In this document: in pieces, positions 10,500 to 21,900 of the stretch
Layout: the number at the start of each line of letters is the position of its first letter
Position numbering within the stretch: the first letter of the stretch is position 1
Source: Thinopyrum elongatum
Taxonomy: Eukaryota; Streptophyta; Magnoliopsida; Poales; Poaceae
Assembly: GCA_011799875.1 (NCBI GenBank)
Contig: CM022302.1
Coordinates: 52,357,439-52,421,438 of the forward strand
Direction: 5' to 3'
DNA: 64,000 nucleotides
Made by a program: the position numbers and the translations under genes
Notes under the pieces: model-generated
What the model saw: the letters and a program-made list of their open reading frames with translations, nothing else
Database searches by the model: none
Told to the model about the DNA's origin: nothing

Positions 10500-11835
10500 C
10501 GTGTTATTCCATTAGATTTTTTGGAGAGAACTCCAAAGGTGTACCATATTTTTATAGTAGGCAGAAATCATAATTACAAAAAGCATACCGCGATGTGAAT
10601 ATCGCGACGGATGCACACACTCACACCAACACCCTGAAAAAACTAGGTCACTCTCTCGCGGAACATTGAAAGCCTCCAGCACAACCAAGACCAGCTCTCG
10701 TCCAGTCGTCAATCTCGTCAGGAATTTGCAAAGCTAGCTGAGTAGGTCTTGTTTGCTGCAGGGTTTTGTTGAAAACCCTTGCGTTGTGTTGTTTCCAAAG
10801 AGACCACACAATCCCAATGACGAGAGAGTCAAAACCTTGCTTCACCAATCCGTGTCAAATGTGTCTTTTGCTGAAGCCACCATTGTCTCAAAGTCATATT
10901 CATCTCCGAACATTGTATGTTGATTCTAAGGGAATCAAAGCATAAGTGCGATACCTCCCTTGTGTAGACACAGTGAGAAAGGATGTGATCCATGTTTATC
11001 TTCCGCCTGCAAGCAAGTATAGCAAGGCAAAGGCACGTCCCGCATGTCATGACGTGCGCTCTAGTCAGAGGTCCAGATATGATATTGCACCGCAAGCCAT
11101 GCAAATATCTTGCAGTTGAGGGGAGCCCAGCTTCTCCAGATGCAAGAAGTAGTGGGCGACTTGATCAAGCCAAGACATAGCCTCTTGTAAATCGAATTAG
11201 CGTTGTACTTCCCTGAAGCATCGCAAGGTCAAGCAAACTGATCCAAATTGTGGATATTTCGATGCACAGAGGCGATAACCTGACAGAGGTGAGTCACTTG
11301 AATATGCGCCATGAACTAGAGCTCACCTTGAACGTCTTGCACCCAGGTGGTTTTGATCATGGCTTGCTGAATGGACTGCCCGTACTGGTTACAAGTACTG
11401 ATCATCTCGACGATCAAGTGCGTGATATCAGCGATCAAGGAGTCATGGATCCAGCGATCCTTCCAGAAGATCATCTTGTTCCTAGTGCCCACCATGGTAT
11501 TGACCAATCTGTCTAAAACCAACCTGGCCTGTTGGTCCACCACCATCGACACTCCTTGCCATGGTCTCTCTGGGTCCGTCCTACGCAGCCACTCCCAACA
11601 AACCCGAAGCACAAGCATCTGAAGCATAAGGCCTTTGACACCAAGGCCGTCGAAACATGTGGGACGACAGATCATGTCCCAAGCAACCATGCATTGTCCG
11701 CCATTCGCCTGCTCCTTGCCTGCCCAGAAAAAGGACCTCATCCAGTTGTCGTTTTCTTCGAAAAACCAAGCGGCGACATCCAACACACTTGTCACCCCCG
11801 CTTGGGTTTGCACCATGCGACCTTCGAAAACCCAA
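10500..11835 (-). mobile_element. LINE 3' half with reverse transcriptase C terminus
   Basis: The minus strand encodes a second, different LINE. Motifs in order are WFFEENDNWMRSFFWAGKEQ, GGQCMVAWDMICRP, GLGVKGLMLQMLVLRVCWEW, LRRTDPERPWQG and WKDRWIHDS. After frameshifts come FAWLAVQYHIWTSDQSARH and CYTCLQAEDK (zf-RVT), then LVIGIVWSLWKQHNARVFN. The 3' end lies near 10500-10530, where the plus strand reads ttggagagaactccaaaggt. The 5' side is truncated near 11835. Several stops and frameshifts make it inactive. Confidence 0.85.
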
Positions 11836-12226
11836 ATATGTCTTCACTTCAAGATTAATGTATGTATTAATCAAGATAAATTTTCTTTCATTACAACGCA
11901 CAGGCATGTTTGCTATAGTCAATCGTGTGAATTCGATCTTGTCTTATTTGTTGGGGCATCCACAGCGAAACGCCATGGTACAAAAGATTCCACAAATTTC
12001 ATAAGTTTAAGACATAGACCCGATCTGAGTCCGGTAGTCGCCAATTAAAATTGCGTGCATCCACTAGCTTTTGTTAATCACAAGGTCAACTTATTTGACA
12101 ACACAACTTGAAGATCAATAATCATCCTTGGCATTGCCGAGGGCTGTATACAAATAGGTGACAGATTCTCACAAAAGCTGATAGCTATAATCGCAAGTCA
12201 AATCTGAAACGCGGCGGCGAACGGAG
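11836..12226. other. 5' flank of the BAHD pseudogene
   Basis: This interval lies between the LINE and the BAHD start. No gene is seen. It includes the candidate TATA element described separately. Confidence 0.4.
12147..12156 (+). promoter_or_regulatory. Candidate TATA element for the BAHD gene
   Basis: TATACAAATA lies 71 bases upstream of the ATG at 12227, a suitable place for a plant TATA box with a short leader. No experiment or comparison supports it. Confidence 0.35.
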
Positions 12227-13619
12227 ATGGCAAGCGACTCGCGCGTCCGTGTCCTGAGCCGGAGCACCGTGAAGGCGTTAGGCTCCTCCGCCACACCCGC
12301 ACCACCGCGTGTCCTCGCCGTCTCCAACCTCGAGCTGCTGCCCCAGAACATCCCCGTCTCGCTCTTCTGCGCCTACCGGAGGCCCTCCTCCGGCGACGGC
12401 TTCCGTGACGTCGTCGCGGCCTTCGAGGCCAAGCTGCCGTCGCTGCTCGACCACTTCCTCCCCCTGACTGGCTGCATCTTCGTCGACCCGCGGTCCGGGC
12501 GCCCTGAGATGCTGCACTGCGACAACCAGGGCGCGGAGCTCGTCCTCGCCGAGGCCGGTGTGGCTCTGGCGAGCCTGGACTACGGTCAACTAGGTGCGTC
12601 GCTGGCGGAGGTCGGCGTCCCCGTCAGGTACGACGCCCGCGTCGCGCTGTCGGTGCAGCTGGTGTCGTTCGCCTGCGGCGGGTTCACCGTGGCGTGGGCC
12701 AGCAACCACGTGCTCATGGACGGCTACTCGCTGTGCATGGTCGCCACCGCGTGGTCCGAGCTTGCGCGCTCCGGGGCGGTCTCCGCCGCCCCGAACCACG
12801 ACCGCTCCGTGTTCCGCCCACGCGCCCCGCCGTCCTACGGCCCCTCGTTCGGCGAGCAGTTCACGCCGCTGGAGAGCGCGCACCTCGTCAACGCCCTGAC
12901 CACCCAGTGCTCCTTCGTCAAGCGCACGTACTACGTCGAGGCGCGGGACCTCAAGACGCTGCGCTCTCAGGCGACCCAGGACGGTGTGGTGGCTAGTGGC
13001 TACCCGCCTCGAGGCGCTGTCCGCTTACCTGTGGAAGGCCTTCGCCGCCATCGTGGGCGCGTCCGACGAGAGCTGCCGCATGGGCTGGTGGGTGAACGGG
13101 CGGCGCCGCCTCACCGCTCCGAGGTACAGAGCGGCGATGCGGGACTACGTCGGCAACGTCACGACGTTCGCGGTGGCCGAGGCGAGCGTGGAGGACACCT
13201 GCCGGCTGCCGCTCCCGGACGTCGCATCGACGGTGCGCGAGACGATAAGGTCCACGGCCACGGACGAGCACTTCCAGCAGCTGGTGGACTGGGGGGAATA
13301 GCACAGGGCTACCAAGTAAGTCGAGACGGCCTCCGTCGGGTTGGGTAGTCCGGCGCTGAGCGTGACGTCGTTCGCGACGTTCAGTTTGGACACCGACTTC
13401 GGCTTCGGGCGTGCCGCGCTGACGATGCCCACAGGGGAGGACCGCGGGAGGCTGTGCAGTGGCTACGTGCAGATCATCGCGCGCCCGGGAGGCGACGGCT
13501 GGCTCGTCGCCATGTACGTGTGGCCCAGGCTCGCCGCCGCGCTCGACTCCGACGAGCGGCGCATCTTCAAGCCTCTGACCGCTGAGTTCCTTGGACTTGG
13601 TCATTATAGCCGGCTTTGA
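12227..13619 (+). pseudogene. BAHD acyltransferase, single exon, disabled
   Basis: BAHD enzymes transfer acyl groups from CoA thioesters to alcohols or amines in the cytosol. The ATG at 12227 opens a 260-codon stretch with the catalytic HxxxD motif intact (HVLMD, residues 161-165, in WASNHVLMDGYSL). Between about 12970 and 13000 the frame shifts. The next frame continues with ATRLEALSAYLWKAFAAIVG and WWVNGRRRLTAP, typical of the hydroxycinnamoyl-amine and related grass clades. Two in-frame stops follow, TAG at 13299-13301 and TAA at 13317-13319. The rest is open and holds the structural motif DFGFG (family consensus DFGWG) and a normal end, KPLTAEFLGLG. Expected length is about 463 residues. 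The exact substrate cannot be read from this. The high GC content is normal for single-exon grass BAHD genes. Confidence 0.9.
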
Positions 13620-13832
13620 TCACAGGGATGACGCTCATCACAGCGTCAACCATCACCCACGCTGAATAAACTACTTATTCCATCTGTTTTCAGAGCTATA
13701 CTTCGCATGCTTATCGAATTGCACAACTCTGTACAATTTCACGAAAGATAGACGTCGAGATATTAAATCCTTTTTCTAGGCGCCTGAGATACATCTACTA
13801 AATTACTAAGCTCCGTAGGGGTAGAAGGCCTC
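13620..13832. other. 3' flank of the BAHD pseudogene
   Basis: AT-rich DNA with no recognised feature. Confidence 0.4.
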
Positions 13833-14150
13833 ACAATCAATTGAGGTGTCCAATTAAAATTGGGTCACCTGATTTTGATCAAGTCAACAATTTTTTAAAA
13901 CTCTAATTCAATTTTTTTTATATTATACACTATGTTTCCTAATTTTTAAGTCCTCATAATTAATTGAGATCTTCAGTTTAGAACTTGGTCACCTAATTTT
14001 GACCGGATCAATAATTTCTCAAGGATCTCTCCCATTTAATTATTTTAATTCACCATACATCCTAATTTTGAATCTCTTTTTATTCGATTGAGTTATCCAA
14101 ATTTGAATTTGGTTTACGATTTTGATCGGGCCAACGATTTTTCAAATCAA
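13833..14150. repeat. Degenerate tandem repeat, about 3 units of 110-125 bp
   Basis: Each unit carries the same order of words: a caattgag-like start, then aattgggtcacctgattttg, then gatcaagtcaacaatttttt. Variants recur near 13960-14030 (aacttggtcacctaattttg) and 14085-14145 (aatttggtttacgattttga). The units are strongly diverged, so the array is old. Confidence 0.6.
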
Positions 14151-14620
14151 TCAACACCAACCGGCCAGAAAAACATATCAATCTCGTGCACCCTCTTAGA
14201 GAATCTCCAACAGACGTGCGGTCACGCGGCGCGCTAATTTTTTTTACAACACGGAAATAGCATTTTCGCGCGCGCAGGAGGTGGGGGTGTTTTGCTTTAG
14301 CAGAAGCGTTATATTTCGCGCCGCAGGTAGCGCTCCAGCAGGCGCGCTAAAATTACAGCGCGCGTGCCGAACACAAACGACATTTCTCACTCAACATAGA
14401 ACCAAGATGATCAAACACAAAAAGAAAAAATCAACAATAAATAGTTCAATCATTATTACAACTCAAACAAATAGTTTATCTTCCAATACAACAAATAGTT
14501 CAACAATACTACATCAAACTAGTTTTGGCGTCCATTCCATGCCCACCACTCCTCGATTAGATCCTTGTGAAGATCATCATGCGTTTCGGCACGTCGAATG
14601 GCATGATAGGAGGCAATAAA

Positions 14621-15829
14621 TCAGGCCACCCTAGCAGCCGTCCTCCACAGTCGCACGGGACGTCCCAACAACTCATACTGAGAATAGTCTAAATCTTGCC
14701 CACGCTCATTCTCGATGATCATGTAATGCATGATAGCACAAGCGTTCATGATGTACCAATGGATATTTTGATCCCAAAATCTAGCCGGTCCTCTAACAGT
14801 AGCAAATTGGGCTTGCAAAATTTGATCCCAAAATCTAGCCGGTCCTCTAACAGTAGCAAATTGGGCTTGCAAAATTCCAAAAGCTCTCTCCACATCTTTC
14901 CTAGCCGCCGCCTGAGCATTGTGGAAATCAATATTTTTCTTACCTTGCGGTGCTGTCAACGGCTTAACAAATGTTTGCCACCTTGGGTAGATGTCATCCG
15001 CAAGATAGTAGCCATAGTTGCATGTATGACCATTTGCTACGAACTCCACCCATGTAGTTTCACCATTTGCAATCTTATTCATGACTGGTGACCGATTAAG
15101 AACGTTGATGTCATTCAAAGATCTAGGCATTCCGAAAAAAGCATGCCAAATCCAAGTCTCCTGATCGGCCACCGTTTCAAGGATTATAGTGGAACCCTTT
15201 TTCTGGCCGTGGAATTGTCCATGCCATGCCTTAGGATAGTTCTTCCAACTCCAATGCATGCAATCTATTGAGCCAAGCATACCTGGCAACCTGCGAGCTT
15301 TGTTCATCTCCAAAAGCCTTGCGGTGTCTTCAGCATTGGGAGCTATCAAATATTCCGGACCAAACACTTGCACAATTCCGATTGTGAAGCACATGACACA
15401 CATGATGGCTTGACTCTCACCCATGGCCAAGTGGTCATCTACGAGATCCGCTGGAATACCGTATGCCAACATACGCAAAGCGCTGGTCACCTTTTGAAAG
15501 GTGCTATGCCCGAGTTCTTCGGCGACATTCCTCCTTTGCTGAAAAAACCGATCATGGCTCGCCAGTTTCTCCGCATTGCGTTTGAGCAACTCGATGCTCA
15601 TCCTAAAATGGCGCCAAAAGTAGGACTCAGCGTATGTGGCATTCTCCGCAAAATAGTTCATCATCAATCTGTTGTGGGCATCGATCCTATCCCTCCACAA
15701 TTTCTGACGACCGATAACCGAACCACCGTGCTTCGGCTTTTTATTCACGTGCATAGCTAGGATCATTGCGAGCTCCTCCTCCTCTTGAATATCAAATTCT
15801 TCGTCGTAAGAATCGTAGGACGAACTCAT
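14621..15829 (-). CDS. PIF/Harbinger transposase (DDE_Tnp_4 type)
   Basis: This 402-codon single-exon frame encodes the nuclease that cuts and pastes Harbinger DNA and its MITEs. The N terminus is acidic (SYDEEFDIQEEEEL). The catalytic triad is visible as D189 in GSIDCMHW, D278 in YYLADDIYPRW and E314 in DVERAFG. WHGQFHGQKKG and HAFFGMPRSLNDINVL are family signatures. Residues 319-336 and 337-354 are an exact 18-residue tandem duplication caused by a 54-base DNA repeat, which lies after the catalytic core. The frame is otherwise open from ATG to stop, so it could be translated. The clipped right terminal repeat means this copy cannot move itself, but the protein could act in trans if folded correctly. 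Confidence 0.92.
   Translation of the reverse strand: MSSSYDSYDEEFDIQEEEELAMILAMHVNKKPKHGGSVIGRQKLWRDRIDAHNRLMMNYFAENATYAESYFWRHFRMSIELLKRNAEKLASHDRFFQQRRNVAEELGHSTFQKVTSALRMLAYGIPADLVDDHLAMGESQAIMCVMCFTIGIVQVFGPEYLIAPNAEDTARLLEMNKARRLPGMLGSIDCMHWSWKNYPKAWHGQFHGQKKGSTIILETVADQETWIWHAFFGMPRSLNDINVLNRSPVMNKIANGETTWVEFVANGHTCNYGYYLADDIYPRWQTFVKPLTAPQGKKNIDFHNAQAAARKDVERAFGILQAQFATVRGPARFWDQILQAQFATVRGPARFWDQNIHWYIMNACAIMHYMIIENERGQDLDYSQYELLGRPVRLWRTAARVA
14767..14874. repeat. Exact 54-bp tandem duplication in the transposase gene
   Basis: The units 14767-14820 and 14821-14874 are identical. The length is a multiple of three, so the frame is kept. Confidence 0.97.
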
Positions 15830-16277
15830 CTATAATATTGAATTTAAACTAGTTTAAAACTACAAACAACATGCACCAAATTCATCTACAAAATATGAAG
15901 TTGAAGCAATACATACCTTGCAAGCATTTTGTCAAACACCTTGTGGGTGCCGAGCTGCAAACGGCTGACGGGCGCTGTTCGTCGGAGGAACGGTGCGCTC
16001 GAGGGGCAGCGGTGAGGAGAGAAGGGAGAGGAAGCAGCGGCGGCACGCGGGGATAGGTGGGTGAACCGCCGACGGGTCGCCGGAGTGAATGTGGAAGGTG
16101 CGGATGGCGGCGCCAGCGCCTGGATGTTTCAGATCTGGCAGTTGGTGAGAGTCGCGCGCCCGATTGCAATGTCCAGCGCACGGGAGCGGGCACAGCAAAT
16201 ACACTGCGTGCGATGCCGTTTTCCTTCGCGCGCTGAACCAAGTTTACCGTGCACGCAATTATTGCGCGCCTGCTGGA

Positions 16278-16560
16278 CACTAGTAGAAAAACGACCTTAC
16301 GTTCGCCTCATTAGTCCCGGTTCAATTACGAACCGGTACTAATGTGACCATTAGTCCTGGTTTCAATGGCTAGGGTGTACCTCTAGTCCCTGTTTGTGAC
16401 ACAAACCGGGACTAAAGGGGTGGTGGCAGGCTGGTGTCAGGCTGGGCCCCTGCGAGTCCCTTTAGTCCCGGTTTGTATCACAAACCGGGTCTAGAGGTAC
16501 ACCTTTAGTCCCGGTTTGTATAACCAACTAGGACTAAAGATGCTCCTATATAAACCCTTC
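16278..16560. repeat. CACTA left terminus and subterminal repeats
   Basis: Repeated words ttagtcccggtt and its complement aaccgggactaaa alternate in both orientations, for example 16311-16346, 16385-16418 and 16460-16540. They form short hairpins. A TATA-like ctatataaac near 16545-16554 may be the CACTA promoter. The remaining stretch up to 16869 is CACTA leader or intron. Confidence 0.8.
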
Positions 16561-16874
16561 GTCCAGCCCGAGCCCATTTTCCCCTTTCCTCTCCTCTCTG
16601 TTCTTCCCCTCTTGCTCGAGCTCATCCTTCATTTTTGCAAAAATTTGTCAAGATTTGAAGGCACCCCATCCATCCAAGTGTTCACAAAGGTTAGCAACTT
16701 TGTCCTTTCATCTCTCATTGCTAGATTAGCTCTTGCAATGCTCTATAAGTATAGTGATTTGTGGGTTTTAGTTTGGGAGTAATTATATGTGGGAGTTTAT
16801 TTGATTTATATGCAATTTGAGCTCAAATTAACTTCTTAGTTTGCATATGTAAGTGTGGTTTACTTAGTGCCTTC

Positions 16875-18403
16875 TGAAAGTGCGTTATATCGACTAGAGG
16901 GGGGGTGAATAGGCGATTTTTACAAATTCGTCACTAAGGAATTTCAAGGTGAGGAAATTCCTAAGCGACGAACTACTTAGCAGCGGAATGAGTACTCAGA
17001 TGCAAGCATAACAGAGCAGTAGCACAGTCATCATGATGAAATGAAAACAAGCACAGAGTACGAGTAGCGTAAACACAGGATAAGCAGGCTGAAGACAAAT
17101 TGACTGAAGAATTTGAACTGAGGAAATTGAGAAAGTCTTCAGACAAAGTCTTCAAACATTAATGATCAAATACATAGCAAGTATGCGAGGAAATGAAAGG
17201 GTTGAGGAAATAGAACCAGTAGCTCGGTGAAGACACTGATTTGGTAGACCAGTTCCAACTGCTGTGACAGTTGTACGTCTGGTTGGAGCGGCTAGGTATT
17301 TAAACCTGAGGACACACAGTCCCGGACACCCAGTCCTGAACACACAGTCCAGGACACCTAGTCCTCACCGTATTCTCCTTGAGCTAAGGTCACACAGACC
17401 TCGCCCAACCACTCGTGGTAAGTCTTCAGGTGACTTCCAAACCTTCACATACTCGGTCACTCGGCAATCCACAATTTTCTCTTGGATGATCTAGACCATG
17501 ACGCCTAACCGTCTGGAGGATGCACAGTCCTCAAAGGTAACAAGCGTCGGTTCCACACAGGAACAATCTCTTCAGTGATGCTCAATCACTTTGGGTTTGT
17601 AGGTGTTTGGGTTTTTGGGTTTTTCCTCACTTGATGATTTTCGCTCAAAGTCCTCGGAGGATGGGATGCTCTAAATGACAAGTGTCAATCTATCTCTCGG
17701 AGCAGCCAACCAGCTAGTGGTTGAAGGGGGCGGCTATTTATAGCCTAGGGAGCAGCCCGACATGATAAGACATAAATGCCCTTCAATGATATGACCGTTA
17801 GGTGGGTAGATATTTTGGGACAGCTGGCACGTAGCACAGCAACGGTCGGAAATTTGAGTATCAAATTCCTCAGGGCTATCATGTTCCTCACTTGTAGGCA
17901 ATCCGCACTGGCGAATTCCTAACTCCTCAGTCAGAACAAATTCCTCAGAGAACAGAAGAACTTCGTCTCTGTCACTGAAGAAATTGACTAAACTGTATGA
18001 GATTTCCAATGGCTTCACTCGAAGGGATTGGTAGGTGTAGGATTTTGAGTTGAGCATCACGTGGAAACTTTTCCTTAGTTTTACCTCGACCCCCTTTAAC
18101 AGTACGGTGTTTCCTATGACTCAAGAAGAAGAAAATGAAACTACGAAAACAAAAGTCTTCACGCTTCATAATCCTCGCATGAATATCAAGTCTTCAGGGT
18201 CACACCAATTTCTTCACTTTCAAAGTCTTCAAGAAAACCAAAGTCTTCAGTTGAAGACATTCATTTTTAGGGGTCGACATTCATCGTAAATAACAAACTC
18301 CTCATAGACTTATAGACCTGTGTACACTCACAAACACATTAGTCCCTTAACCTATAAGTCTTCAATACACCAAAATCACTAAGGGGCACTAGATGCACTT
18401 ACA
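16875..18403 (-). repeat. Copia 3' LTR (1,529 bp)
   Basis: Pairs with the LTR at 29973-31602. It carries one copy of the TATA element (TATAAATA on the minus strand, 17735-17742). It retains a stretch of about 25 bases near 17352-17377 (aggacacctagtcctcaccg) that the other LTR lacks. Confidence 0.95.
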
Positions 18404-18418
18404 ATCTCCCCCTTTTTG
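18404..18418 (-). promoter_or_regulatory. Polypurine tract
   Basis: The minus strand reads AAAAAGGGGGAGAT immediately before the 3' LTR. This is the primer site for plus-strand DNA synthesis. Confidence 0.9.
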
Positions 18419-18924
18419 GTGATTGATGACAATATAGGTTAAGTTTTCAACGGGGATAAACATATGAAGTGTAAATACTAATATTGAGGAATTTGATTGC
18501 AAGATATAGAGGAACTCCCCCTGAAGATGTGCATATTTGAAGAATTTGCTTTGAAATAGCAAATGCACATTGTTGAGTAATATCATGGAGATCTCCTCCT
18601 ATATCTTGAAATTCATACACGCATTTATCATATGATATGAAGAATTTGAAATGCATGATGAAATATGGTGTCTGACGGAATTCAGCATGCGTGCATTAAG
18701 GTACTTGAGGAAATAAGCATGCAGAAAGCAGTTCAAAAGCATCAGACCACCATAGGACTTAAGTTTACAACTCATCAGAGCAAACACCTCAGAAAAGCAA
18801 GAGTTGTAACTTAACAGAAATATAACCCATATATAAGACCCGCTTGAAGACTAAACTCAAATTTCTCCCCCTTTGTCATCGAATGACCAAAAGGGACGAA
18901 AAATGAGGACTAACGCCCCTGAAG

Positions 18925-21900
18925 AATATCATCATCATGTCGATGGAGGAGCGCCAGCATTGTTGGGGTCGACTGTTGAGGTAGGGCCTACCGCAGTGTC
19001 GTTCAAGTCTTCAGCTTCATCCGTCTCGCGCGATGAAGAATATGAACTGGCAACAAGCTGAGGAACTTTGACTTTCTTGAATTTCTTCGAAGGTGGCTAG
19101 GACCAGTCAAAGTCCTGTTGGAAGCCCATCTCCTTGAGTTCTTCAGCACTATGAAGATTAGACAGAATCGCCCAAGTGCGGTCAAAGACTTCATGCAAGT
19201 AGTAGTGATTCTTCTTCACAGTATTTTGAGTGACTGTCATGTTCTGAAGAATTGCACCAAACTGACGCTTGACCCACTTGTGATTTCGATCAACTTTCTG
19301 ATGAACACTAAGGAGAAGTTCATGATCAGTCATCACACGCGGAGCTGTGGCTTGAGGATGATGTTCTGAAGCTTTGGCGGCAGAATCTTGAGTTGCAGAG
19401 TCATCATTGGTGGAATAGGAAGTAGCTTTGCGAAACTGTCCATCCAATGGACGAGTACCTTCATCAATAACAGCAGCTTTGCCCTTCTCGTCAGCTGAGG
19501 AAATAGTCCGTTTGAGGACTTCAATAGGGGGTAAATAGCTGAGATGATTTTGAAAGTCAGCCATGTAATGAATTGAAGACCTTGATCTGATGAATCTTAT
19601 GATCCAAGGAGCATAAGGCTTCAACTCAAAAGGTGACAGTGCAACATTGGCCAAAGTCCTCATGAAGAAATCGTGGTAGTTGATAGGAATAACGTGAATG
19701 ATATTGAACAGCAGATTCTTCATAATGCCAACAACTTCTTCATCATCAGAGTTGTGGCCCTTGATTGGACTGAGGGTTTTGGTCAATATGCGATAGACTG
19801 TCCTTGGCACATAGAGCAATTCCTTGACGAGGAGTTTGGTCCTTGGAGCTTGGCCTGGCTTCAAAGGCTTCATCAGCACTTGCATCAGATGATCAGACAG
19901 TTCAGGTTCAACATAGAGAAGCCTAGCACCTTCAGGGGGAGGACTGACTGGGACGGCATGAAGCAATTCAGAGGCCGGTGCTTTGAAATGAGTATTATCG
20001 GTCATCCAGTCCAATACCCATGAATTGACATCATCAACATTTCCAGTAATGTGCAGCGTGGCGAAGAATTGAAGAATGAGTTCTTCATTCCAATCGGAGA
20101 TGTCGGTGCAGAAATTGAGTAACCCAGCGTCATGAAGAACACTGAGGACTGGTGTGAAGCAGGGCAGCGATTCCATATCTACATGAGGAATTTGCTCATG
20201 TTCAAAGATCTTATCCTTATCAACCAACAATGAGGAGTAGAAGTTCATCTGGCTTGCAGTCCAGAAACGCTTGCGACGAAGACGAGCAGAGTCATAGGGA
20301 TTGTAGTCAGTGAAGAATATGTGCTCGTTGAAGAAATCCTCAGCATTAAACTTCTGCTTCTTGGAGTGAGGGTTCTGTGGCTTGGGCTGAAGATTAACAG
20401 TTGAAGAATTTACAGCCTCTTGAGGTGTAGCCACTGGAGCCACTGGCTGAGGAATTTCAGCAGCAGCCTTGGCCTTCATTTCTTCAGACATATGTACATC
20501 AGCGCTAGTGACTGGAACTTCTTCAGGTATAGAGTGAAGTGAAGCTTAAAGTTCATCAGAGCCCGTATGAATTTCTTCAGTTTGCACAGGAGACTGAGGA
20601 ACATGATGTAGAGGGGTTGTTAGAGGTGAATTGGGGTGATGACTTTCCCAAAAGTCATCATTCAGAATAGGTGTTGTAGACCCAATATCCACATCCTCAT
20701 CTTCTTCAGTTCCTTCGACGCCTGCCACTTCAGCTGTGAACTGAGGCATGGGCGATGATACTAGCGGAGTTGAAGGGATATTATCCACTTCAATTTCTTC
20801 ATCCATCTGCTCTGTCGAAGCAGCAGAAGGAATTTCTTCATCAGATTTACTTGGAATTTCATATTCCTCACCAAAGGGAATGATCTCCTTTGATGGCATG
20901 CTTGATATTGGAATAGCATCAATTGGGTTTTCAGATGAACTCCTCAAAGTCTTCAATTTCTTGGGGGCTGAAGACTCTGAAGATGCAGATGCTTTCCTTT
21001 TCTTCACAGCTGCTCGCTCCGCAGCCTTGGTTTTCTTCGCTTCTGATGCAGAAGGAAGGTTGATGCTTGTCATCGGTGCAGGAGGAGCAGAGGAAATTGG
21101 TTGAATTTCTTCAGGCACAACTGATGCAGTTGCCCTGGCTTGTTCAGATTCCTCAGGCACAGTAGCAGATGCTTCAACTGGCCTGGATTGCTCTTCAGGC
21201 GCAATATTGGAGGTTGCCCTAGCATTTTCTTCAGAGACTGGAATTTCTTCACCAGCTCTGGCGCTTTCATTTTCTTCAGCAGACTGAACAGATGTTCCAG
21301 TCTGAGGAAATTTGGGTTGCGATGAAGCTGCAACACTTGGAGTAAATCCTTTTGCCATTCTGACGAATCTGACTTTGGCACCTAGCCAATCTGCATGGAA
21401 TGCATGAAATTCATCACTGAGTGCTTTGATCTCAGCCTGCATAGTCACAAGTTCTTCAGGAGACATTTTCACAACATTGTTCTTCAGAAAACGCTCCTTC
21501 TTGTACTGAGCCTTCTTCACCTGCCTGGCCTTTTCAAATTTCCATTTTTCTTCATTTATGAAGGCCGTCAACATGTGACTTTGACCAGGAGTGAGGTTTA
21601 ATTCAGGCAAAGGTGTGTTAGGGTTCTTGTGCCATAGATCAATAAAATCAAGGATTTTCCTTGGATCCAGCATGAGGGGCACAGCACTGCCTTTGGCTCT
21701 AGCGGCCCTTTGTTGTCGATCTCTGATGAGCTCAGCTAATTCTTCATCATCAGCTTCGTCTTCGCTTGACGGAACCTGAAAGGCGACTTGCTTCTTGTGA
21801 GGACTTGGCCTTGTGCCTCGTCCAGCAGTGGCCTTTTTCTTCAGCAAGGTCGGAGTTGTTGAAGATTGAGGTGGAGCTGAAGAACTTGCAGAGACTCCTG

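Larger units (their letters stand above)
14199..16277 (-). mobile_element. PIF/Harbinger transposon, right end clipped
   Basis: The left end reads GAGAATCTCCAACAGACGTG after a TTA (14196-14198), the usual Harbinger target trinucleotide. The right end reads GCGCGCCTGCTGGA up to 16277. Its complement TCCAGCAGGCGCGC pairs with the left repeat from its eighth base on. The outer seven bases and the second TTA are missing because a CACTA element starts at 16278. Only the transposase gene is present. I see no second Myb-like ORF. Confidence 0.8.
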
